Source of the DNA: Nymphaea colorata
Lineage: Eukaryota > Streptophyta > Magnoliopsida > Nymphaeales > Nymphaeaceae
Direction of reading: 5' to 3'
DNA length: 64,000 nucleotides
NCBI RefSeq assembly: GCF_008831285.2
Contig: NC_045138.2
Coordinates: 2,832,143 to 2,896,142 of the forward strand
The stretch's first letter is position 1, and every line of letters starts with the position of its first letter. Shown one piece after another: positions 35,279 through 45,869 of the stretch. Both the position numbers and the translations under genes were made by a program. Under the pieces are notes generated by a model. That model saw nothing but the letters and a program-made list of their open reading frames with translations, was not told the origin of the DNA and made no database searches.

Positions 35279-35938
35279 GAGGTCGTTTGACAAAAGGAAC
35301 TCTCTTGTGGCTGTTCTTGAACTATTATATAGATTAGAGCATATCTAGGAAACAATAGTTCAAGTGTTCCATGAATTACCTTACTATTTGTAGTAGTTTG
35401 ATGGGGACACTCATGAAATGTTCCTTGAATTGCTCGATCATGAATTTACCTTAATATTTGGAGTGGGTTCATGGTGACACACATGAAGTGTTCCTTGAAC
35501 TGCTTTATGGATTAGAGTATATTCAAAGAACAATAGTTCAAGTGTTTTATGAATTTATCTTAATATTTGGAGTAGGTTCATGAAAACACTCACGAAGTGT
35601 TTCTTGAACTGCTTCAAAAATCAGTGCACATTCAGGGAACAATAGTTCAAGTAGGTTCATGGAAACACTCACAAAGTGTTTCTTGAACTGCTTCAAAAAT
35701 CAGTGCACATTGAGGGAACAATAGTTCAAGTAGGTTCATGGAAACACTCACGAAGTGTTTCTTGAATTGCTTCAAAAATCAGTGCACATTTAAGGAACAA
35801 TAGTTCAAGTAGGTTCATGGAAACACGCACGAAGTGTTTTTTGAACTGCTTCAAAAATCAGTGCACATTCAGGGAACAATAGTTCAAGTAGGTTCATGAA
35901 AAATACTCACTAAGTGTTCATGCTGCCAAACGACCTTT
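35279..35938. mobile_element. TIR element with an internal 79-bp tandem array
   Basis: The left end GAGGTCGTTTGACA and right end TGCCAAACGACCTTTA are inverted repeats. Inside, units start at 35572, 35651, 35730, 35809 and 35888, exactly 79 bp apart. There are four full units and a partial one, each holding CTTGAACTGCTTCAAAAATC and GGAACAATAGTTCAAG. Related but irregular units fill 35300-35571. The target duplication is not clear. There is no coding capacity. Confidence 0.8.
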
Positions 35939-36893
35939 AATGTAACCCTTTTTTTTTTATGAGAGATGGAGCAAACAAGAACCCGATAAACAGGACAGTA
36001 CGTTTAGTGATATCGACGGTAACGCAAAAATATACTTCTCTTTTTGCATCTCCAATAAATGATACATAGAAAAATACAAGCATTTTTTTTACATATATCT
36101 ATAGGTGGATTTCCCTCAAGACAACAATTAAGCTACGGAATTATCTATTTTTCACAAATATACTCACTTTTCTTGCACAGCTTTCTAGCACTAATAAAAA
36201 TTCAGAGTAGCATTTCCAATTTTGGTATTAACAAAACTAAGCTAATTCAAACAAAATCAAGCTGCCCTAACAACTTTGACTTAAAGAGGTCTAGAGTTCG
36301 ACTCCCGACATGCAAAATTTAGTCAATTTAATTAATGAGTGTCTACCTAAACCTCAATAGAAGACTTAAAAAAATAGGGAAAACAGTAAAAAGACAGGAT
36401 TATGAACCTCTCATATGCTTCATCATGGGAAATATAAAAGAAATGAATTGGTGCCCAGAATCGGCCATGAATCTCTCTCGAGAACACACGGAACGCCATT
36501 TGGGTAGCGTTCAGAGGAATGACGATCGATATTCCCGTTTATGAGTATCATGAAAGGGCAGTGCAATGTCGATCATCGTGTTTGAAGCACAAAATTCTAC
36601 ATGTTTTCTTCTTTGACTGCCAAAAGGATGATCTTAAATCCAGCGGGCTGTATTTTTAATTATTGTTATAATATTGTTAATTATTATTGTTTTCTTGGCG
36701 ACAGGTTTTTGGTCAGCTCAGCTGTTGCTAGATGAGTGAGGAAACGAGCTCACATGAATTTATGATTTTTCGTTTTTTTTTTCCTGGAATTTCCGTGGTT
36801 TCATTGAATTTTTTGTCCTTGACCGACCTTATCCTATTTGTTTGTCAAAAGATAGCGACAGTAAAACATATAATTGTCAAAAGATAGCAACAG

Positions 36894-36895
<2 letters not shown>

Positions 36896-36972
<77 letters not shown>
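36896..36972. repeat. Compound (AT)n(GA)n microsatellite
   Basis: About 44 bp of AT run into about 33 bp of GA. Confidence 0.95.
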
Positions 36973-36977
<5 letters not shown>

Positions 36978-38204
36978 TGGCTATTCAAAGTCATTCAACC
37001 GATTTGAAACATATAGATATTAAAAGAAAAAGAAAAAGTCTAAAATAATACCAGAGGACAAAAATATCCATAATTTTTTTCTTTGATTTACTACTATGAC
37101 TATTGTTTATATCGATGACCCTAATTAGATGGTTGAATGAATCTAAAAAACCAGAGTTACATATATATGTGTCTGTGAGAGAGAGAGAAATTGATAGGTA
37201 CTTAACACTTAGTTGCATAACCCATAAAGCATCATATTGGTTATTTATTTTTTCAAGATGGAAGACTCACAGAAAATCAAAGAGAAAAATTGTTAGTTAA
37301 TGTTATATGACTAAAATAAATATTCTATCTTTTTTTTTCTCATTAATTTTTTTTTTAAAACCTTTCACCCTGAAAAGATCGACTGTTAAGATAATTCGTT
37401 ATATACCAATTTTTTTTATATATATGTGTGTGTGAAGTCTGTCACCAAAAACATTATAAACTTGCTAATGTTGCTCCTATAACAATGGTATTTAATCTAC
37501 TGATATTTAATTTTTACTCATTTGTTAGCATCTGGCATCTAGCATATTTAATATATATAATATTTTATATGTGCATCATAACGTTTAAGTTGTTTTTCAC
37601 AAACATAATTATATAAATAAGTAAAAGACATTAAATATATTATTAAAAAGTTAAAATTCTGATGTATGAATCGAATTATACGAGTTGGGAAGCTTAAATC
37701 AATCTTTTTTTTAATTTTATAAAATCTAATTTATATATTGATCGGAGGATTTTCTTGGATTAATATTTTTTTTGAAAGGTGCTATTGTGATGGTACTAAG
37801 GGGTATTGAGTTAGGTTGAGCCTTTGAGAGTTACTAGTTGGTAGCTAATGTGGTAAAGTTTTTACCTTTTTTTTTCTTTCTCTTTGTTTCTTAACTAATA
37901 GTCTTGGTTTGTTTGTCCGTGACAGGTTTGGGAAGATCGCAACAACCAAATGTTCAAAAACTCGACAACGAGTGTTGCTTCTATCAGATGCATTGTGAAG
38001 GCAGAAATCCACCTCATGCTTTGCATTGACCACATGATGACTTCTTCTTTTGATTATTTCTTTCTCTCCCCTCCTCCTCTTGCTTTTGTTCTTGTTATGG
38101 TTATGTTCTTTAGAATTTTTTTGTGCTGCTTTGTTTGCTAATTTTTTCTTTACGTCCCTTTTATTGTCTTTTATGCTTTTGTTGATTGGTAATGTGTGAA
38201 AGGG

Positions 38205-38395
38205 GCAGAGGCAGAAATTTTTCATGAAAAATGCCAAATTAAAATTTTAAAATTTTAACATGGTTCAAAATCGTTTTTCAAAATTTTTATATAAAACAAG
38301 TGAAATTTTCTAAAATTTATATGTAAATTAAAAAAAATCTAAGGTGGGGTCACGGCCCATGCAAGCCCTCTTGGCTTGGCCCTTGATGCCTAGTC
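38205..38395 (+). mobile_element. GGGGCAGAGGCAG-family MITE
   Basis: It starts AGGGGCAGAGGCAGAAATTT and ends GGCTTGGCCCTTG, with the AT-rich core of this family. No gene was found between 32.7 and 41.8 kb apart from such elements and simple repeats. Confidence 0.5.
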
Positions 38396-39394
38396 TCCAA
38401 AGTTTTGTCGTCATAAATTTCTTTGTCAGTTCTTTCTTTCTCTCTCTAGCTATTATGAGCACCATAATGGAGGTTAAGCATTATAATTGAGATCGTTGTC
38501 GTAAATTAAATGCACCGCATTGTTATCAATTTGAAGATAACATAAAAAAAAAAGATGATTAAAACTGTAGAGCACCTAAGAGATTGTGATTAATTTATTT
38601 GATCTTCTTTGTTCTATGTGTTATGAATTATCAACGCGATTTTGTCATGAGCTAATTAATTATGTATTATTTCGTTAGTTGATCCGCATTTATAATAAAA
38701 AAAATTTGGATTTTTTTCGGGAATATCATGAAAGTTGAAAAAACTGTCATTCAAACACATCTTTAATTTCTGTGCCTAGAATCTGCCGATGGCGCCAATG
38801 GTAAAAAAAAACCAACATAAATTAATGTGATGTGTAGGATTTACTGAAAAAAAATAAGTTTTAAAATAATATAAAAAATCAAGTCCAAGGCTCACAACTC
38901 TTAAAATAATATAAAAGAACTTAAGTGTTCAAAGAAGCAATTGGATTTGAATAGGATCCGTGTAGAAATAATACAAAAGTTCAATTTCTCTTTGGGTTTG
39001 GGTGGTTGAGTTTCACAACGAAAACACTAGGAATGTCGATGGTGCAAACATAATCTAATGTTTGATTCATTTTCAGATTCGACTACTAAGCTTTTGTAAG
39101 AAAATTTTAGATTGGTTTAGTAAATTGGATATGGATTTGTTGTATGATTTTTTTTTTCAATTTGGACTGGATATCCAATTTCAATGAAGAGCTCCAGGTC
39201 TTTTTTTTCGAATGATAAATTGTAAGTTGATTCGATAAAAAGTTGGACTCGGGCCAGCTCGACACAAAAAAAATTAGCTGGAGGAAAACTTGTTTAAACA
39301 AACTCAAATCTGGTGGGGGCACTTTTATATATATATATATATATAAATAAATATTTAAGATTTTAATTTAAATGTAATTATGCCATTTTGGCCT

Positions 39395-39690
39395 GCCACC
39401 TGAAACCTAGGCTTGAGCCTGGCTTGACACCCGAAATCTGGGCCCGTCGAGCCCAATCAATTTAAATTATAAAATATATATTTTAAAATAAAATAATATA
39501 TAAAATATTAAAAATTTAATAAAATACAATAATTATATATTAAAAATAATAAAATATACATTAAAAATTATTATCGGGTGAGCTTATTGGCCCATCTGAC
39601 CAGCTCGATAACATTTTGAGCCGGTTTGGTGCCTGGGCTCAAACGAACCCGAGTTAGGAGAGTATCAGTACCCACCACCCACGAGGTTTC
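39395..39690. mobile_element. GGGCATCGGGC-family MITE, diverged
   Basis: GGCTTGAGCCTGGC and GGGCCCGTCGAGCCC at the left, a TATAAAATAT core, and GAGCCGG...GTGCCTGGGCTC at the right match the family architecture. Target duplications could not be set. Confidence 0.45.
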
Positions 39691-40004
39691 AATCTTAATA
39701 AATTGTCAACCTCCTACCCAATAAAAAATAAAAAACATATGTTGTCAAATTATAGAATCCAAATTTCTAGTGCATGCTCTGTTCCAGCCAACCGTTTTGG
39801 GGCAGCTGCCGATGGCTGGGTAAGCGTGGGCTGCAAATAGGTCACATCTGGTTTGGACATCTTGTCATTTTCAATCACTAAGCATTTAGCTGTCGCCGAT
39901 TCAACCCATTTAAAACTTTGTCTGATTTTATGTTCATGCACATTCACACAGACAAGTGCATCTGCCCATTCAGGTGTTGTTTTATTGGGATCAAATTTGT
40001 GTTG

Positions 40005-40008
<4 letters not shown>

Positions 40009-40070
<62 letters not shown>
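40009..40070. repeat. Compound (AT)n(GA)n microsatellite
   Basis: About 46 bp of AT are followed by about 16 bp of GA. A further pure AT tract lies at 40402-40440. Confidence 0.95.
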
Positions 40071-40071
<1 letters not shown>

Positions 40072-40400
40072 TTGGTAAAAACTAGGCAGAAAAACAACAG
40101 ACCCCTTAAAATCAACTATTCTTATTATTATTATTTTTTTGCAATCTAACCTTATGGTTATGGATATGATTTAAGAGTAATTTGGTGAGAAACAGACCTT
40201 AAGTTAGTAGTTTTTTTTTCTTAAATAACATTTTTTAATAATAAAAAAATGAACTGTTCATACAACATCAAAATTTGGACAGTAAAAAGATTTTTTTTAC
40301 AAAAATACTTAAACTAAAGCATGATTTATATTAAAGCATGATTTATATTAAATTAGCATTTATATGGTTTTTATCCCTTACTCAATGGTCTGGTATCTAT

Positions 40401-40442
<42 letters not shown>

Positions 40443-40954
40443 TGATTTATATTAAATTAGTGTTTATATGGTTTCTATTTCTTACCCAAGTGGTTCGGTA
40501 TTCGGTATGTACCAAACACAATATATATATATCCCTGCAGTCTGGTATCTACGCAGTTGGCAACAATAATGTATTCTCATGTTTTAGATAACAGAGAAAG
40601 AGATTAATATTCAAACTGTGACACATTTAAGAGATTGCAGTCGTCTTATTTTATTTAATTTTTCCTTTGGTGGTATGAATTATCAAATCCATTTTGTCTT
40701 AAAGCCAATTAATTCCACATTATAATTTAGTTAGTTGGTTAAGGTTCATAATAAAAAAATTTGGGTCTTTTCTTATTAAAGAATCATGGAAGATGCATCT
40801 AGAACTAAATCTAAGAAACAGTCTTTCAAGATGTTTAAATTCAGAAAACAAGGGTTCAGTTGAAGTCAATGGCATCAAAGTAATAACTAGATGGTGGTAT
40901 GCATAATCATTTGTACGACAGCAGACCGCTCGTCATGTGTGTGCCGATATCAAG

Positions 40955-41265
40955 TGGAGCTAAGCCTCGGCATTGAGTCGTGTACCTAATACTTGGCTCG
41001 ACTTAGGCTCGGAAAAAAGGCATCGGATTGACCCGATAACTTAGTGGACCGGCCCGGGTAGGCCAGACTAAGCCCGGTTCAACCCGATAAGATTTTTTTA
41101 ATATTAATTTTATTGTTTTTTATATATTATAATATTTTATTATGATTAATTATTTTTATATATTATTTTATATTAATATACATATTTTTTAGTTTTAATC
41201 GGACTAAGATTGGGCTCGGGTTTTAAGTGTCGGATCGGCCTGAAAAGCAGGCTTAGGTGGAGCCA
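40955..41265. mobile_element. GGGCATCGGGC-family MITE, diverged
   Basis: It runs from GCTAAGCCTCGGCATTGAG to CGGCCTGAAAAGCAGGCTTA around an AT-rich core. A GGGGCAGAGGCAG-like fragment (GGTGGAGCCAGTAATTTTT) directly follows at 41257. Confidence 0.45.
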
Positions 41266-41789
41266 GTAATTTTTTCGTTGCACAGATCAAACTATAGTTT
41301 CACAATTTTAAAAGGAGCTGTAATAAAAACTTTGAGAATATTTTTAAAATTTACATATAAATTTTTTAGTGTGCAAAGTGGTGGTTGTCGTTAGTATTCA
41401 GTTGAGGTCTGTCACTTAGGTAAAGACTGAAGAGGTTAATTGCAACAAGACTCTGTGATCACATGCACTGTTTACACATTGGTTATATTGCTTGGATATA
41501 CAATGAATCCAACCAATTTGAACTTGACTTGAACTTGTTTGTGTATGCTCAACTTGAGCTTAACTTGAACTTGCTTGAGTTATGAGTTATACAAGAGTCG
41601 AGTTTGAGTTCAAACTCGACTTGACTCGTGTCTTTCCTGTTTGTTAATCTTTGTTTGCCGATAATTTTTTTTTATATAAATTTTTAACACTCTTTCCATG
41701 GTTTCATTTTTATTAAAAAAAAGAATCAAGTAACACATGCTTAAATGAATTGAGCCAAACAATACAAAACCCAGCCAAACTCGAGTTGA

Positions 41790-42640
41790 ACTTAAGGCTG
41801 GGTGTAATACCCCAGAAGTTTAGTCCTGTATCGAAGATTGTGAGGGATTTTCAAGGGCTCATAAAGGGAAGCTTTAATGAGAAGATTGTCCTGATTACTA
41901 GCTTTTTTTTAGGATTGAAACCGAAATTGCTAGGGGGCGGGTTGGGATCCGCCGAAGTAGGAGCCCGAGCCCAGAAGTGGGTTGGGTTGTTATAGTGGTA
42001 TCAGAGCAGTTTCAACACTCGGACCTGGGGTCTCACACGCGCGGACGCGTGTACCTTAAGGGGGGTAGATTGTAATACCCCAAAAGTTTAGTCCTGTATT
42101 GAAGATTGGATTGTGAGGGATCTTCAAGGGCTCATAAAGGGAAGCTTTAATGAGAAGATTGTCCTGATTCCTAGCCTTTTTTTAGGATTGAAAACGAAAC
42201 TGTTAGGGGGCGGGTTGGGATCCGCCGAACCAGGGGCCCGAGCCCAGAAGTGAGTAAGGTTGTTATACTGGGTGTCAGATCAGGTACCTAGCCTGACTCG
42301 CGCCCGAAAAAAGGCATCGGGGCCGGCTCAGGTGGGCCTGACTAAGCCTTGTTTGACTCGATAATTTTTTTTAATATTAATTTCATTTATATATTTACAT
42401 ATATATATAATTATAATATTTTATTACAATTATTTATATTTATATAATATTTTACATAAAAAACACACTTTTAATTTTATCAAGCAAAGCTGAATTGGGT
42501 TCGAGCTTGGGGTTTGGGTGTCGAGCCAAGCCCGGGCCCGGATTTCGGGTGTTAGGCCAGGTCCAGGCCTGGGTTTTGGGTATTGGATGGACCCCAGCCC
42601 GACTCCTTATCGTGCTGCGCCGGACCGATTCCCAGGTCTA
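41790..42640. mobile_element. GGGCATCGGGC-family MITE interrupted by a TRIM
   Basis: Removing 41803-42267 and one target copy joins CTTAAGGCTGGG to TGTCAGATCAGG, giving a family-like left end. The right part has GGCCGGCTCAGGTGGGCC, an AT-rich core and GACCGATTCCCAGGTCTA. The TRIM is therefore younger than the MITE. Confidence 0.5.
41803..42267 (+). mobile_element. Complete TRIM retrotransposon (LTR 192/197 bp, 76-bp interior)
   Basis: The left LTR is 41803-41994 and the right LTR 42071-42267. Both start TGTAATACCCC and end TGTTATA. One base after the left LTR is TGGTATCAGAGC (41996-42007), the usual plant initiator tRNA-Met primer-binding site. The interior ends with a purine tract CTTAAGGGGGGTAGAT just before the right LTR. 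Five-base target duplications CTGGG flank it (41798-41802 and 42268-42272). It encodes nothing and must use enzymes from another element. The LTRs differ by several bases and a short indel, so the insertion is not very recent. Confidence 0.95.
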
Positions 42641-43398
42641 ACTGAACTCCAGCCGAGATCCGCTCACTCGTAACTTCCTGCATAATCTGCCCTTCACTTG
42701 ACTCGTATAAAAGAAAACAAATAAGTGTAGCTCGTAGCCGAAATATTTATGCCCTAAATTTCCCACTAGTTAACAGTTAAAGACGATTACTCAGAGTGTA
42801 GTTAAGATATGGACATGATCCACAAGCATCCAGTAAAATTTGAGTGCAGGAGGAGTATGGTGCGAGGGCGTCAAATGGTTTGGATTTTTCTTCCAACGAG
42901 TGACCCGAATCTTTATATTGGGGTATCACTAGGGATGTCCACCCTAAGATACAATCTAATGTTCTGATTCATATGCAGATTTAACTGGTTGGATTTCATA
43001 AGAAAATCAAAGGAAAACTATATGGAGGTTTGTTATCGTATTTCATACCCAATTGCGGTGGACACCTGAATCAGATTACATGGAAAATTTTGGATGATTA
43101 GTATTTGTATACCTAAATCTGAATAAGACTTCGTTACTAATAAACAATACCAAGTTACTCAATTATGCTCATGTTATCTGCGATCCAAATTTAATTAGTT
43201 AATGTCCCTAAGCAGTGATTCTATTTCTTTCTATCAGAAATTTTCTGACTTTTATTGTCAAAATAAAAAAGTTGTTAAATACAGCAAAGTCAGCCATGGT
43301 CCACTGTCGTGGCGAACAAGCGAGTGGCCCCCACCATTTGAGAGATAAAAGGGCACGAAGTTTTTCAGTAGATATTCACTCAGGCGCATGTTTGAGCC

Positions 43399-43401
<3 letters not shown>

Positions 43402-43442
<41 letters not shown>
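43402..43442. repeat. (GA)n microsatellite
   Basis: About 41 bp of GA precede a CT-rich stretch (43520-43600) that looks like a plant 5' UTR. No frame with a known domain follows. Confidence 0.95.
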
Positions 43443-43444
<2 letters not shown>

Positions 43445-45081
43445 CAATTCATCGTTGATCAAGAGAAAGAGAGGGAGAGAAGGAGGGCTCTGCTGGGCCT
43501 GGGGAGTTTGTGGACTTCATTTTTACGCTTCTTCTCTTCTCTTCTATTCTGCTGTTCGCAGCACTCAATTGCAGCTTTCTTCTTCTTGAGTTCTCCTTTC
43601 TTTTTCGATCACAAAGGGAACTCCACGGGCGAGGGATGAAGATATATTGGTTCCATCCAACGAGCTAGAGGTTGAGCATAAGGTCTATGATGGAGTTGAT
43701 ATCTGAATACAAGTGAAACTTTTGGGGATAATACAGATAAGATTGTCCATGACGTCATGTTAACAAGGTAAGGTGAAACTTGAATATAGTGTACATGAGG
43801 CTTTGGTACAATGTCTAAAGAGTAGTTATCGCAAATTATATAATGTATTCATTTGCTGATCTTTAGTTACTCCTTTTGGTTATTTATATGTTAGCTAGGT
43901 TTTCACTAGAATGTAAGAAACTACTTTTTTAATAGTCTAGTCACTAATCTAGGGTTACGACTACCACTGCAACAGACAGGCTTAAATTATTTAAGAGGAT
44001 GCCTTGTTCTTGTTCACCAGTATCCGTCTAATTATTTACATTTTTATGTGCATGGTAATGCCTAATGCTAATTCCTCACTCATTGTAAATTATCACATAT
44101 CTTAAAAGTTTCCTTTGATCGTGTGTTTCTAAGTATATTATTATTCAAAATGAACTGTCACATCCATAATATCCTAAAATATCATCAAACGGCATCTTTT
44201 GTGGATACAATTGTCTTTCAAAATCTCACATTTTCTCATAAATAATACATCATTTGAGGCAATATTTTCTTTTTGGCTTAATATAATTTTATTGAAAAAT
44301 ACAACCTAAAAAAGAAAGACATCTTCACCCCTAGGTGTAGTGAAAGAGATCGCAAGGATATATAGAGGCTCGAGTAATAGCTTTGACCAATCAAGAGAAT
44401 AGAGAGAGAGAGAGAGATACCTCATACTATTTTCTATAGTTTCTCTTCTTCTTCTTTTATATAAATGCTTCTTCTGTTGTTCTTTCATGTCTCTCTTCTT
44501 CAAAACTAATTCATTATCAACTCTCTTTCATCATGTTTTTTGTTCCTTTAGGTTGTGTTTGATCGGAGGATATTAAAAGACATGTTTTTAGAGATCTTCA
44601 GTTTAAAACTGAGGATCTTAATAGCATGAATTTCAAATTCATGCTACATGTTAAAAACCATGAATTTAAGATCGAATTTGTGGGAAGATGTCCGATCTTA
44701 AATCCATGAATTTGAGATATTTGAGTTTTCATATCACCATGGATCTTAGATCTACGTTGAACCAAACACGACCTAAAAGGAAAAAAAACAAGATCCATGC
44801 TACATGTTTTAGTCTTACGCGTTCAATTTTGCACTTATGGTCTCAAGAATGCACTCTCCCTTTAGTCTTGTTTTTTTTTTCTTGATCGATTTCAGGTTTG
44901 CACTTATTGGTATTCTTCATCTTCTTTTCTTCCTCCTTTATGAACTTCAATAACAAGTGTTGAAATCAGCAACACGATCAAGCAACCAAAACAAGAAACC
45001 TTTCATTCTTCGTCAATTTCGCAGCTTTTTTTTCAATCGTGTTCATGTCCTCGTAATTGCTGTTGTTTGTAGCTAAGAGCT

Positions 45082-45115
45082 GTAGGTTCAGGTGGTTCAC
45101 TCACCTTGAACCTAC
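45082..45115. other. Short inverted repeat
   Basis: GTAGGTTCAGGTG and CACCTTGAACCTAC form a 13-14 bp stem with one bulge and a short loop. It lies about 140 bp left of the long foldback. Confidence 0.55.
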
Positions 45116-45253
45116 GCTTAACAGGAGGCCCTTTTCAGAGGAGGGGGAAGAAAGCGTTCTTAACGCCGGCCTCCGCAAGGAGATCAAAGACGGGTTTCCT
45201 GTGTTGCCGCAGCAGATGGCGGCAGCTTCTTCGGCATTTCCGGCATCGGAGAT

Positions 45254-45389
45254 CACTGGAAAATCCATGGGCAAAATCCCTCGTAACTTTCTTAGTTTGA
45301 GTGTTGAGGAATGCAGTTATGGAGTGACAACATTCCTCAACACTCAAACTAAGAAAGTTACGAGGGATTTTGCCATGGATTTTCCGGTG
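45254..45389. ncRNA. Long near-perfect foldback; candidate hairpin small-RNA locus
   Basis: The left arm (45254-45313) and right arm (45331-45389) are about 59-60 bp and pair with one bulged G and one mismatch or G-U. The loop is 17 bp. Inner arm sequence is GTTTGAGTGTTGAGGAATG. Arm length and loop fit a plant miRNA or hairpin-siRNA precursor, and near-identity of the arms fits a young inverted duplication. I do not recognise a known miRNA in it, and the transcribed strand is unknown. It could equally be a foldback transposon remnant. Confidence 0.45.
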
Positions 45390-45630
45390 AGTAGCTATGG
45401 GGAGTCTGCAGAAGTTCGGGGTTATCAACAGCCAAAGCGAGGAAACAGAGACAGAGGAGTCCTGCACCATGCACAAGAATGTTGGGTTCATAGACTTTCT
45501 TGGACCAAGTAAAAACATGTAATTCGCAATTGTCCTCTATGCTAAGGAACTTTGTGGGACTCGATAAAATTCTCACTCCACAATAATTGGAATAACCCGA
45601 GAAATAAAATTATGTGAGTGAACAGACAGT

Positions 45631-45631
45631 A

Positions 45632-45681
<50 letters not shown>
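45631..45681. repeat. Compound (CT)n(AT)n microsatellite
   Basis: About 26 bp of CT are followed by about 25 bp of AT. This tract lies immediately beyond the AP2/ERF fragment and marks where it is cut off. Confidence 0.95.
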
Positions 45682-45698
45682 GTTCATGATAACATTCA

Positions 45699-45866
45699 AG
45701 GTCTTCTGGCAGGGTCGTGGGCCGCCGCGGCCATTTCCGGCGTCTCGAAGCTTCCGAGCCAGATTCGCGACTTCTTTCCCGGCTCCCGGATCTCTGACAT
45801 CCACTTCCCCCGCCGGACGCCCCGGTTGTTCGCCCCTGACGAGCAGTCTCCCTCTCCGTCGTCGCC
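45699..45866 (-). pseudogene. AP2/ERF domain fragment fused to the NCRK tail
   Basis: On the minus strand the frame reads [16 protein letters not shown], then [22 protein letters not shown] (core 45824-45714). This is the DNA-contacting beta-sheet and the start of the helix of a plant AP2/ERF (DREB/TINY-like) domain, a class of transcription factors. Two or three residues are missing between RGVRR and GKW, and the rest of the helix is lost; the frame stops soon after HDPARRP. The segment is much more GC-rich than the kinase next to it. It runs in frame from the kinase tail ([15 protein letters not shown]), so a chimeric polypeptide is conceivable but improbable given the upstream lesions. Confidence 0.75.
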
Positions 45867-45869
45867 CCG

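Noticed and set aside
36280-36315. GAGTTCGACTCC resembling a pol III box B (tRNA or SINE)
   Set aside because: No box A at the right spacing and no tRNA cloverleaf could be drawn around it.
45057-45518. Open frames of 127-151 codons on both strands over the foldback
   Set aside because: The two arms give mirror-image peptides on opposite strands, which is explained by the inverted repeat. No domain was recognised.
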